Shown here: piece by piece, positions 1 to 6,722 of the stretch | Layout: each line of letters begins with the position of its first letter | Position numbering within the stretch: position 1 is the stretch's first letter | DNA from: an uncultured Bacillota bacterium | GTDB taxonomy: Bacteria > Bacillota_I > Bacilli_A > RFN20 > CAG-826 | Direction of reading: 5' to 3' | Assembly (NCBI GenBank): GCA_946623775.1 | Contig: CAMORJ010000041.1 | Location: 1-12,878, forward strand | Length of the DNA stretch: 12,878 nucleotides | Notes under the pieces: model-generated | Databases searched by the model: none | Told to the model about the DNA's origin: nothing | What the model saw: only the letters and a program-made list of their open reading frames with translations | Position numbers and translations under genes: made by a program

Positions 1-836
1 GTTCCCTTCGCGGGGGTGAACGTCATTTCGGAGAAATAGATTTTGCCGTTTATCTCATAAAGGTCGCAACGAACAAACGGGAAGGGCGCGCATAGGTCTT
101 CCGCCATCTTGATCATTTGGTCAAAGCAGGCTGGCTTTGGAGGCTTGACATCGGCTTTCTTCCAGCCGTTGAACTGCGAGCCATCGAAGTCTTCCCAATT
201 GATATATAGCTCGGTGTAGCGGATGTCTTTTCCTCGTCCCGTCACCACATAAAGGTTTTTCGCCTTGCCGTTATATACGTGGAGCTTATATTCGGTCGGC
301 AGCGTATCGCCATCGCCTAAGAATTCCTCAATGATGATCTGAGGTTTTATGGGGCTATAGTGCCTCTCCAATGTGAATTTGCCATAATCCGACTTCAGCC
401 ATTTATGGAATTTCTTCCGGGCGTCTTCGATATCAAGATTTGCCTTATCGCGGACCAAGATATTCCACCCGGAGGCGTGGGTGCATTTCATGACGAAGCG
501 ATTCGGGAGGGAATCGAAATCGATATCCTCGAATTTGTCATAGATTCCATAGATGGGGACCAAGGTATCTTCATATCCTTTTTCCTTAACGTAATCCCTG
601 ACGCCAGCCCTGCCTGCGCACTGGCTGACAAGAGGCCATTTCGGATACACGTATAGCCTCAAATACTGAAGCTTTTCGGTGTAACGGGTCGGCTGTTTTA
701 GGTTGCAGGGGTGGTGGGTGATGTAACGGTACTGGAGTTTGACGTATGCCTTTGGGCTCAGCTTTTTGATTAAGCCGCGGAAAGGGAGCGCGAGCATGCG
801 CTTGAGCTTATTCTCCTTCAGATTGGGATTTGGCAT
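1..836 (-). CDS. TupA-like ATP-grasp protein, partial (C-terminus beyond window)
   Basis: The minus-strand reading frame is open from an ATG at 836 to the window edge: 278 codons with no stop. Residues 116-125 (KCTHASGWNI), 168-173 (IIEEFL), 183-190 (YKLHVYNG) and 254-272 (FVRCDLYEINGKIYFSEMT) match the TupA-like ATP-grasp family of exopolysaccharide and teichuronopeptide clusters; the last block carries the late acidic residues that usually bind Mg-ATP. ATP-grasp enzymes join a carboxylate to an amine or similar nucleophile through an acyl phosphate, so an amino-acid or peptide decoration of the glycan is a reasonable inference, but the substrate cannot be read from sequence. The start lies 29 nt inside the flippase gene, behind an AGGAGAGGG Shine-Dalgarno stretch, which implies translational coupling. 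A second Met at residue 14 is a less likely start. Family call is firm, function is inferred. Confidence 0.87.
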   Translation of the reverse strand, partial: MPNPNLKENKLKRMLALPFRGLIKKLSPKAYVKLQYRYITHHPCNLKQPTRYTEKLQYLRLYVYPKWPLVSQCAGRAGVRDYVKEKGYEDTLVPIYGIYDKFEDIDFDSLPNRFVMKCTHASGWNILVRDKANLDIEDARKKFHKWLKSDYGKFTLERHYSPIKPQIIIEEFLGDGDTLPTEYKLHVYNGKAKNLYVVTGRGKDIRYTELYINWEDFDGSQFNGWKKADVKPPKPACFDQMIKMAEDLCAPFPFVRCDLYEINGKIYFSEMTFTPAKG

Positions 837-2382
837 ATTCTTCCCTCTCCTTTCTTCGGCTTGGCAAGAAGGAGGAAACAAGCTTCTCCTTGCATAGCAG
901 CAAGATTCCGATATAGAGAATCGCATCGACCCCGACCATGATGACCAAGGTCAGGATTTGGCTAATCCAAAGTTCGTCGCCAACCCATGGCAAGGCGCCT
1001 TGCAGTATCGGAGCGACGAAGTAGGTGAAAACCCCAATCGCAATCCCGACGAGGGTGATTTTGAGGTTGTTGAGGTTGAATACGGCCGGCACGGCATATT
1101 TTTTGGCGAACACCAAAAGGGTTCCGACGAGAACGACGTCGGTTGAAGCGGTCGCGATGGCTACGCCTAGAATGGGGCGGTCGCGGAATGCTACCATGCC
1201 CAAAAGCAAAGACAGCCCGATGTTCATGATGACGCCCAACGTCATGGCGAATAGGTAGAACTTCTCCTTTTTCATCGGCAGGAGGATTTCGTAATAGATG
1301 TTGTCGGCGATCGAATAGGTGAGCATCATCGACGCAAGAATCGGCAGGACGAGATTCGCGTCGCGATATGCAGAGACCGAATCGCCGCCCGAAATCAAAG
1401 ATGTGATTGGGTTGGCCAAAGTGGCCATCGTCGCAATCGCGGGGATAGCGATGAAGAAGGTGATATTAAGCGAATAGGACACGAGGTTTTGGAAGAACCG
1501 TTTGTCCTCTTTTTCGTAATAATAGGAGGCACGTGGCATGAAAACCATGTACAAAGAGGTAATCAGGGTGATGACGATATCGATGCCTTTGACGCCTACC
1601 GAATATGCGCCTACCGCGGCTTTGGTGGGATCCAAGAAGCCCAAAATGAATTCGTCCGTTTGGTTATAGATGATGAGGGCCATCGAGATGAAGAATAGGA
1701 CCACCAATGTTTTCAGCAGCGGCTTGAACTCGTATTTCCCGGTCTTCTTGAAGCTCACGTATCTAGGCAATAGCAAGCAGTTGAATATTGCGGTGAATAC
1801 GGTGTTCGAGATGGTGATGAGGGCGTAGATGAACACATAATTCTCAGAACGGGCGCTCGGCTTGACGAAGGCGAATGTCATCATCGCCGCCACGGCGATC
1901 AGCATGATGGAGCGCACGGTGATATAGACGTGCTTCTCCAATGCGATGTATACCCATTCGAAGGAGAATGCGCCGGCCAAGAAATTGATGGACAGCAAGA
2001 ATATAAGTTCTTTGGTTTCGAATAACGCCGGGACCGCGAATACGATTCCGGACATAAATCCAAAGCTCAAAACCGTCATGATGGCTTGGAGGATAAAGAA
2101 CTCCTGAACCTTTTTGGAGAGAAGCTCTTTGTTGTCTTTGACCTTGGCACATTCCCTAATCGCTATATTGGGGATGGAGATTTTGGAGAGGACCAAAAAG
2201 TAATACACGAACGTATTTGCCCAGGTGTATAGGCCAAACACCGAATCCGATAGGGCTCTGGTGATATAGGGGAAGGTGATGAAAGACAAGACGGTCAGCG
2301 TTAAAGTGCGGATCAAATTAATGACCACGTTTGCCCTGATGTTGGTAGTAGGGGCCTTGCTCACGGTGACTTCGTTTGCCAT
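808..2382 (-). CDS. Wzx-type polysaccharide flippase (MOP/PST family)
   Basis: This 524-residue, very hydrophobic protein has the many-helix layout of polysaccharide flippases, which move lipid-linked repeat units across the cytoplasmic membrane. The N-terminal stretch (NVVINLIRTLTLTVLSF, then FPYITRALSDSVFGLY) is typical of the family: an asparagine- and arginine-bearing first helix followed by P-Y-x-x-R-x-L and G-x-Y. The C-terminus ends in a charged Lys/Arg/Glu tail. Length is slightly above the usual 400-500 residues. I place the start at 2382 (MANEVTVSK) because a TATAAT box sits 9 nt upstream and would put transcription onset within about 3 nt of this ATG. A longer frame reaching 2484 would cross the promoter and enter the divergent glycosyltransferase gene. 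No Shine-Dalgarno is visible. It overlaps the ATP-grasp gene and probably shares its transcript. Confidence 0.9.
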   Translation of the reverse strand: MANEVTVSKAPTTNIRANVVINLIRTLTLTVLSFITFPYITRALSDSVFGLYTWANTFVYYFLVLSKISIPNIAIRECAKVKDNKELLSKKVQEFFILQAIMTVLSFGFMSGIVFAVPALFETKELIFLLSINFLAGAFSFEWVYIALEKHVYITVRSIMLIAVAAMMTFAFVKPSARSENYVFIYALITISNTVFTAIFNCLLLPRYVSFKKTGKYEFKPLLKTLVVLFFISMALIIYNQTDEFILGFLDPTKAAVGAYSVGVKGIDIVITLITSLYMVFMPRASYYYEKEDKRFFQNLVSYSLNITFFIAIPAIATMATLANPITSLISGGDSVSAYRDANLVLPILASMMLTYSIADNIYYEILLPMKKEKFYLFAMTLGVIMNIGLSLLLGMVAFRDRPILGVAIATASTDVVLVGTLLVFAKKYAVPAVFNLNNLKITLVGIAIGVFTYFVAPILQGALPWVGDELWISQILTLVIMVGVDAILYIGILLLCKEKLVSSFLPSRRKEREEYAKSQSEGE

Positions 2383-2391
2383 GTAGGTGTC

Positions 2392-2419
2392 ATTATAACG
2401 CGTTTTGCGTTTTTCTAAA
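2392..2419 (-). promoter_or_regulatory. Promoter for flippase/ATP-grasp operon
   Basis: A perfect -10 box (TATAAT on the minus strand, 2397-2392) is preceded after 16 nt by TTTAGA (2419-2414), a 4/6 match to the -35 consensus. Nine nucleotides separate the -10 box from the ATG at 2382, so the predicted mRNA has a leader of about 0-3 nt. Prediction from sequence only. Confidence 0.65.
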
Positions 2420-2442
2420 TGCGCGCTTGCGCGTTTGTAATC

Positions 2443-2448
2443 TATAAT
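2443..2448 (+). promoter_or_regulatory. -10 box for the plus-strand glycosyltransferase
   Basis: A perfect TATAAT stands 9 nt before the ATG at 2458, mirroring the geometry on the opposite strand. No convincing -35 hexamer is found 16-18 nt upstream. That position is occupied by a GC-rich repeat (TGCGCG twice, 2 nt apart, 2420-2433), which could be an activator or operator site. Confidence 0.6.
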
Positions 2449-2457
2449 TACCCCGTC

Positions 2458-3654
2458 ATGAGAATCTTGGTGGTTTGTCAGCATTACTATCCCGAGTCAT
2501 TTTCCATTACCTCCATCTGCGAAGGATGGGTGAAAATGGGCCACGAGGTTTTCGTGGTCACCGGTCAGCCAAACTATGGGTTCGACAGGATCCTGGAAGG
2601 CTATGAAAAGGTCCGCGACGAAGTCATCAACGGGGTTAAGGTGCATCGCTGCAAACTTTATCCTCGCGGCAAGTCGCGTTTGTCCATTATCCGTAACTAC
2701 CTTTCTTTCTGGCGGAACAGCAAACGGTATATCCGTCACCTTAAAGAGGAATTCGATGTCGTCTATTCGATGTCGCTAAGTCCCATTACTTCGGTTTCAG
2801 GAGCGAATATCTACGCGAAAAAGCATCACGTCCCCCATGTTTTGCATTGCTTAGACCTTTGGCCTGAGTCCACGGTTGTGACCCACGCCATCAAACCGAA
2901 TAGCCTGTTCTATAAGATTCTCTATGTCTGGAGCAAGAAGATTTATTCCAAGGCAGATAAGATTTTGATTTCCTCCCCCAGCTTCAGAGGCTATTTCAAA
3001 GACGTGCTTCATCTTCCTGACGACAATATCGTCGATGCCTATCAGCCTGCGTTGATCATTCCCCAAAAAGGACCGGATGTCGTTTACGAGCATCCTTTCA
3101 ATATTGTTTATGCAGGAAACATCGGCACAATCCAAATGGTCGAAAAGTTGGTTGAGGCAACGGAAAAGGCATCTGAAAAAGTAGACGTTGCCTTACATCT
3201 CATAGGCATGGGCGCCAGGCAAGAGGCGGTGAAGAAATACATCGAAGAGCATAATCTTGGCGGGCGAGTCTATTTCTATGGGCCCAAGGCCAGGGCTTTG
3301 ACGGTTGCCTATTATCCAAACGCGACTGCTTTGGCGGTCACTTTGGAGAAGGGCGGATACGTTGGGAAAACGATTCCCAATAAATTGACCAGCTCCCTAT
3401 ATTATGGCCGTCCGATTTTAGCGTGCATCCAGGGCGATGGCCGCGAGATTCTAGAGCAGGCACAAGGCACGGTGTTCGCATCCGAGGAGAGCTCTGAGAG
3501 CCTGGAAGAGGCTATCTTAAAGCTTTGTTCCTTAAGCGAAGCGGAACTAAAAACATTGGGCCAAAACAACCTGAAATACTATGAGGAACACTTATCGTTC
3601 CAAATCCTTTTAGATAAGATTACGGACGAACTAATTTCTGCAAAAACTCGGTAA
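2458..3654 (+). CDS. GT4-family glycosyltransferase (WbuB-like)
   Basis: This 398-residue retaining GT-B glycosyltransferase would transfer a nucleotide-activated sugar to a growing lipid-linked glycan at the inner face of the membrane. The N-terminal Rossmann domain opens with MRILVVCQHYYPE and contains HCLDLWPEST (130-139), a signature of WbuB-type enzymes. The C-terminal donor domain begins at VYAGNIGT (217-224) and includes the IPNKL..SLYYGRPILA block (306-322) that replaces the classical E-x7-E region in this subgroup. Sugar specificity is unknown. The start at 2458 is chosen because homologues begin with MRIL and because a TATAAT box lies just upstream; the frame stays open to 2419 but that part precedes the predicted transcription start. 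No Shine-Dalgarno. Its last 35 bp overlap the 3' end of the opposing glycosyltransferase. Confidence 0.9.
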   Translation: MRILVVCQHYYPESFSITSICEGWVKMGHEVFVVTGQPNYGFDRILEGYEKVRDEVINGVKVHRCKLYPRGKSRLSIIRNYLSFWRNSKRYIRHLKEEFDVVYSMSLSPITSVSGANIYAKKHHVPHVLHCLDLWPESTVVTHAIKPNSLFYKILYVWSKKIYSKADKILISSPSFRGYFKDVLHLPDDNIVDAYQPALIIPQKGPDVVYEHPFNIVYAGNIGTIQMVEKLVEATEKASEKVDVALHLIGMGARQEAVKKYIEEHNLGGRVYFYGPKARALTVAYYPNATALAVTLEKGGYVGKTIPNKLTSSLYYGRPILACIQGDGREILEQAQGTVFASEESSESLEEAILKLCSLSEAELKTLGQNNLKYYEEHLSFQILLDKITDELISAKTR

Positions 3655-4741
3655 AATCCCTGCCGATTGCTTCAAAACCAAGCAAATCAAGGACTTTTTC
3701 TTTTCCCGTATTCTCTTTGATTCCGTATAGTTTGCCGCTTTCATCAAGATGCGCGTTCAAGAACGCCGAAAGCTCTAAGCCGTCTTCCAGCCAATTGATT
3801 TCATCGGAAAAGATCGCTTGCAAATCGGAAGACTTGGTTGAGACGATTCGACGGCCAAGAGCCAGATACTCCAATAATTTGGACGGGATGGAAACCTCGT
3901 CCAATTCCTTCCGGTAGAGCCTCGGGTTGATGAGCAAATCCGCATTTGCCTCATAGGCTGCATTTTCCTTTTTGGAGATCTGCCCTAAGAAGCGGATCCG
4001 CGGGTCGCTCATGCTGGCGCGTTTAACTTCCTCTTCATAATTTCCGTGCCCCGCGATGACCAAATCATAGTCGGCGTTCGAACCTTCATAGGCGTCGATC
4101 AACGCTTTCGTGCCATCCTTTATAAATAATGCGCCTCCGTAATAGAAGTAGGGGCGTGGGTGGGGGTTGGCTAGATCTTCGATTTGCTCGGCGATGCCTG
4201 GTTTTATCAGGCTGGGCTTACCGTTTTTGTTAAACAAGGAGTCAAGGCCGTGAGTTAAGCAGAAATATCCCCCTGCCTTGCTGGACAAATATAAGACCTG
4301 CTTTTGGTAGAACGAATTTGCGCCCGTGATATTGAATGGGCTATCAGTACAAACCGCAATGCGAACCGCATTCGCTTTTTTAGCAATTGCTTTGCTGGCG
4401 CTAGCCAGAGTCAAAGACAAACTGTCATAGATAACGACATCGAATTTCCCATCGACGTGCTTTGCGATGTTCGAAGTTCCGGATAGGACTTGCTGAATCT
4501 TGCCGTTTACTGGATTGATATAGGTATAGTGGATTCCATCTTCCTCAAAGGCCTTTTCCTCAAGAATCCTTTCGCGATTCGGAATCAAACTAAAAACATG
4601 GACTTCAGCAAATTTAGCGAGGGCATGTATTAATCTTTGATGGAAATTCTGCCCCGCGGGATTCGGTTTGACGGATGCCTTTTCTTCTAACAAAGCAAAG
4701 TCGCTTGAAGTGATGGAGGATGTTAGATAAAGGATCTTCAT
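3620..4741 (-). CDS. Glycosyltransferase, GT4-like
   Basis: This 373-residue protein has a GT-B layout: an N-terminal Rossmann start (MKILYLTSS), a glycine-containing acceptor-side loop around residue 30, FYYGGALFIKDGTKAL (199-214) at the opening of the donor domain, AGHGNYEEEV (230-239), and a late PSKLLEYLALGRRIVST block (286-302) resembling the donor-binding region of GT4 enzymes. The family signature is weaker than in its two neighbours, so the exact family is less certain. It starts with a 4-bp ATGA overlap with the preceding glycosyltransferase and has GGAGG 7 nt before the ATG, so the two are co-transcribed and probably coupled in translation. Its 3' end overlaps the opposing glycosyltransferase gene by 35 bp. 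Role: sugar addition in the polysaccharide pathway (inferred from family and context). Confidence 0.83.
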   Translation of the reverse strand: MKILYLTSSITSSDFALLEEKASVKPNPAGQNFHQRLIHALAKFAEVHVFSLIPNRERILEEKAFEEDGIHYTYINPVNGKIQQVLSGTSNIAKHVDGKFDVVIYDSLSLTLASASKAIAKKANAVRIAVCTDSPFNITGANSFYQKQVLYLSSKAGGYFCLTHGLDSLFNKNGKPSLIKPGIAEQIEDLANPHPRPYFYYGGALFIKDGTKALIDAYEGSNADYDLVIAGHGNYEEEVKRASMSDPRIRFLGQISKKENAAYEANADLLINPRLYRKELDEVSIPSKLLEYLALGRRIVSTKSSDLQAIFSDEINWLEDGLELSAFLNAHLDESGKLYGIKENTGKEKVLDLLGFEAIGRDFTEFLQKLVRP

Positions 4742-5841
4742 TTCTCAGCCTCCAGGTATTGTTTGAAAAAATGCATGTGCCAAGCGGCGCTTTCCTCGAT
4801 GGTGTTTTGCCTAGCGACATCCAACGCCGCTTGGCACATTGATTCATCGAAGTCGCTTTGCAGCGCCTTCATGATTCCCGCTTCGTCATCAAGGCTTACG
4901 AGGAATCCGTTCTTGCCGTCTTCAATCAAATGGCATGCGGCGTTCATGGTGGTGGGGGCGATGACGGGGATGCCTTGGCTCATGGCTTCGTTTATGACGT
5001 GTCCGTAGATGTCTTCTTTGGATAGAAGCACGAAAGCGTCCGCCATTCTCATCATCTCTAACGATTTCGCGTGATCGACCTGCCCGAAGAGGTAGATGTT
5101 ATTGAGGCCTTCGGATTTGATTTGGTTTTGCAGCTCCTCGTTCAAAGGGCCATCGCCCAAAATCAGCAAAGCGTCTTCTTTTGGCATATCCTTCCATAAG
5201 CGGATGAGCTGGCCATAATTCTTTCTCTCAATCAATTGACCGACGGAGATGAACATGCGCCTGCAATTGATTCGATATTTTTCTTGGAGGGTCCTTTTTT
5301 GCCGCTCGGAATAGGGGTTTAGGAGCATTTCGCCTTCGTGAACCGTCGAATAGGGGAAAAGGTGAATCTTGGATTCGTCCGCGCCGTAATGGGTTAGGTA
5401 GCCTTTCGATTTCTCGTCGGGGCATAGATAGCTGGATGCGCCGGAGATGTATTTGGTTTTGATTTTGGCGATCAGCGGGTTTTCTTTCTTTGGCACGATT
5501 CCGCCGTTGATGGCAAAAACATAGGGGACGCTATGCTTCTTGCAATACCGGATGGCTTTCCTTTCGCCGATCATCCTCCAGCCATTGAGGACCACGATGT
5601 CATATTGGTCCTGCTTCAGCAATTTGACCGGCTCGTCCGTGTAGCTGTTGAGCACGCCCAATTTGATGCTCTTGCAGAAATGGGCTTTGAACTTCGTGGC
5701 CTCGCGGTCATAGAAAAGCGGATTCCTATCGCCTTCGGAATCGCGTTCGAACACGGCGAAGAAATCGGTTTGCTTTCCGAGCTCGTTGAACAGATCGACC
5801 TTGTATGGGGCGGGGTGGTTGAAAAGCCAAAAGATTTTCAT
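4738..5841 (-). CDS. GT4-family glycosyltransferase
   Basis: This 367-residue GT-B enzyme has NHPAPYKVDLFNEL at residues 8-21 (acceptor-side loop), FISVGQLIERKNYGQLI (197-213) opening the donor domain, LILGDGPLNEEL (226-237), and KEDIYGHVINEAMSQGIPVI (275-294), the nucleotide-sugar block, in which the first acid of the classical E-x7-E motif is Asp. It is expected to extend a lipid-linked glycan in the cytoplasm; acceptor and donor sugars are unknown. The frame is open to 6105, but that extension runs antisense through ung and lacks family similarity. MKIFWLFNH at 5841 is the natural start. TAAAAT lies 8 nt upstream and there is no Shine-Dalgarno, so the mRNA may be leaderless. It is the first gene of a two-gene minus-strand operon. 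Confidence 0.9.
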   Translation of the reverse strand: MKIFWLFNHPAPYKVDLFNELGKQTDFFAVFERDSEGDRNPLFYDREATKFKAHFCKSIKLGVLNSYTDEPVKLLKQDQYDIVVLNGWRMIGERKAIRYCKKHSVPYVFAINGGIVPKKENPLIAKIKTKYISGASSYLCPDEKSKGYLTHYGADESKIHLFPYSTVHEGEMLLNPYSERQKRTLQEKYRINCRRMFISVGQLIERKNYGQLIRLWKDMPKEDALLILGDGPLNEELQNQIKSEGLNNIYLFGQVDHAKSLEMMRMADAFVLLSKEDIYGHVINEAMSQGIPVIAPTTMNAACHLIEDGKNGFLVSLDDEAGIMKALQSDFDESMCQAALDVARQNTIEESAAWHMHFFKQYLEAEK

Positions 5842-5849
5842 CAAAAGGT

Positions 5850-5855
5850 ATTTTA
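5850..5855 (-). promoter_or_regulatory. -10 box for the two-gene glycosyltransferase operon
   Basis: TAAAAT on the minus strand, within GGTAAAAT, ends 8 nt before the ATG at 5841. It forms an 8-bp inverted repeat with the -10 region of ung (ATTTTACC at 5850-5857 against GGTAAAAT at 5888-5895, 30 bp apart). No clear -35 is seen. Confidence 0.55.
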
Positions 5856-5886
5856 CCTTAAATCCGAGGACCGCTACCGATGGAAA

Positions 5887-5895
5887 TGGTAAAAT
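5887..5895 (+). promoter_or_regulatory. Extended -10 promoter of ung
   Basis: TGGTAAAAT is an extended -10 element (TG-n-TAAAAT). Only 6 nt separate it from the ATG at 5902, so predicted transcription would start at the A of the start codon. No -35 is evident. Confidence 0.6.
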
Positions 5896-5901
5896 GTGCG
5901 C

Positions 5902-6564
5902 ATGATTTCGGATTGGAAAGATTTCTTCGACGCCATTAAGGCGGAACCATATTGCAAGCAGCTGCATTCCTTCCTCGATCAGGAATACTCCTCTTATACG
6001 ATTTATCCACCCCGTGACCATGTTTTCGAGGCATTTCGGCTTACTAAGCCCAGCGATTTGAAGGTAGTCATCATTGGTCAAGACCCTTATCACGAGCCTG
6101 GGCAAGCGATGGGTTTATCTTTCTCCGTTCCCAAAGGAATCCCATTGCCGCCCTCCCTTCAAAACATCTACAAGGAAATCGAAAGCGACATCGGATGCAA
6201 GATGGATTTCTCCAATGGCGACCTCACCAATTGGGCCAGCCAAGGCGTGCTGCTGCTAAATGCATACCTAAGCGTCCGCGCCCACCAACCCTTATCCCAT
6301 AGGCGCGAAGAATATGACCGCTTTATAGCTGATTGCCTCAACTACCTCGATAAGTTGGACCAGCCGATCGTCTTTTTGCTCTGGGGCGGATTCGCCAAGG
6401 GATACGCCAAATACGTGACCAATCCAAAGCACTTCGTTTTGACATCCGTCCACCCATCTCCTCTTTCCGCGAATCGGGGCGGATGGTTCGGATGTAAGCA
6501 CTTTTCTAAAACCAACGAGATCCTCTCGAGGTTCGGAGTCCCGAAAATCTTGTGGCAAAACTAA
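5902..6564 (+). CDS. ung: Uracil-DNA glycosylase, family 1
   Basis: This 220-residue enzyme removes uracil from DNA in base-excision repair. The diagnostic blocks are all present: GQDPYHEPGQAMGLSFSVP with the catalytic Asp, PPSLQNIYKEI, LLLNAYLSVRAHQPLSH with the uracil-recognising Asn, VFLLWGGFAKGYAKYV, and the HPSPLSA leucine loop with its catalytic His. Length is usual for the family. Compared with the common LLNTVLTVRAGQANSH block several residues differ, and one glycine is added after the leucine loop (NRGGWFGC instead of RGFFGC). I place the start at ATG 5902 (MISDWKDFF, like other Ung N-termini). An in-frame GTG at 5896 lies inside the gap between the -10 box and the predicted transcription start. 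It is divergent from the glycosyltransferase operon and unrelated to it in function. Confidence 0.95.
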   Translation: MISDWKDFFDAIKAEPYCKQLHSFLDQEYSSYTIYPPRDHVFEAFRLTKPSDLKVVIIGQDPYHEPGQAMGLSFSVPKGIPLPPSLQNIYKEIESDIGCKMDFSNGDLTNWASQGVLLLNAYLSVRAHQPLSHRREEYDRFIADCLNYLDKLDQPIVFLLWGGFAKGYAKYVTNPKHFVLTSVHPSPLSANRGGWFGCKHFSKTNEILSRFGVPKILWQN

Positions 6565-6575
6565 AAACGCAGGAC

Positions 6576-6581
6576 TAAAAT
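6576..6581 (+). promoter_or_regulatory. Putative -10 box for the TPP riboswitch transcript
   Basis: TAAAAT would place transcription start near 6588, right at the 5' edge of the TPP aptamer. The -35 region is poor (TGGCAA at 6553-6558, 17-nt spacer). Because ung ends only 11 nt upstream without a visible terminator, some transcripts may also read through from ung. Confidence 0.45.
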
Positions 6582-6587
6582 CATTGC

Positions 6588-6677
6588 GACCGGAGCTAGG
6601 AGCACCTGGCTGAGAGGAACCGTGGACGGTTCGACGGGTAAACCTGATCCTGGTAATGCAGGCGTAGGAAAAGACAA
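6588..6677 (+). promoter_or_regulatory. TPP riboswitch aptamer (THI element)
   Basis: The conserved thi-box cores are present in order: GGCTGAGA (6608-6615); an optional hairpin with stem AACCGT/ACGGTT (6619-6632); ACCTGATC (6642-6649); a CCTG/CAGG hairpin (6649-6652 and 6659-6662) that replaces the usual CTGG/CCAG by covariation; and GCGTAGG (6662-6668), whose AGG can pair with the CCT of ACCTGATC. TPP binding would report thiamine pyrophosphate status to the downstream transporter gene. The outer helices are not obvious: the usual GGGG(T)/ACCC pairing is replaced by GGAGC and GACGGGT, which do not pair well. Identification is firm; the details of the fold are not. Confidence 0.9.
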
Positions 6678-6692
6678 TCTTCTTCGCGCGTT

Positions 6693-6722
6693 TTCCTCCA
6701 GGACCAGACTGGAGGATTTTTT
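6693..6722 (+). terminator. Riboswitch expression platform: terminator-like hairpin hiding the SD
   Basis: An 8-bp stem (TCCTCCAG at 6693-6700, CTGGAGGA at 6708-6715, 7-nt loop) is followed by seven T residues (6716-6722) that end at the ATG at 6723. The same stem contains GGAGG (6710-6714), the ribosome-binding site with an 8-nt spacer. A competing pairing exists: TCCTGG inside the aptamer (6648-6653) is complementary to CCAGGA (6697-6702). The expected logic is that TPP stabilises the aptamer, frees the hairpin and switches the gene off. The structure is seen in sequence; the mechanism is inferred. Confidence 0.8.

Noticed and set aside
2383..2484. N-terminal extension of the flippase back to an ATG at 2484
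   Set aside because: It would cross the predicted promoter and overlap the divergent glycosyltransferase start. The added residues are not like flippase N-termini.
5842..6105. N-terminal extension of the GT4 glycosyltransferase to 6105
   Set aside because: It runs antisense through the conserved 5' part of ung, and family members begin at MKIFWLFNH-like residues.
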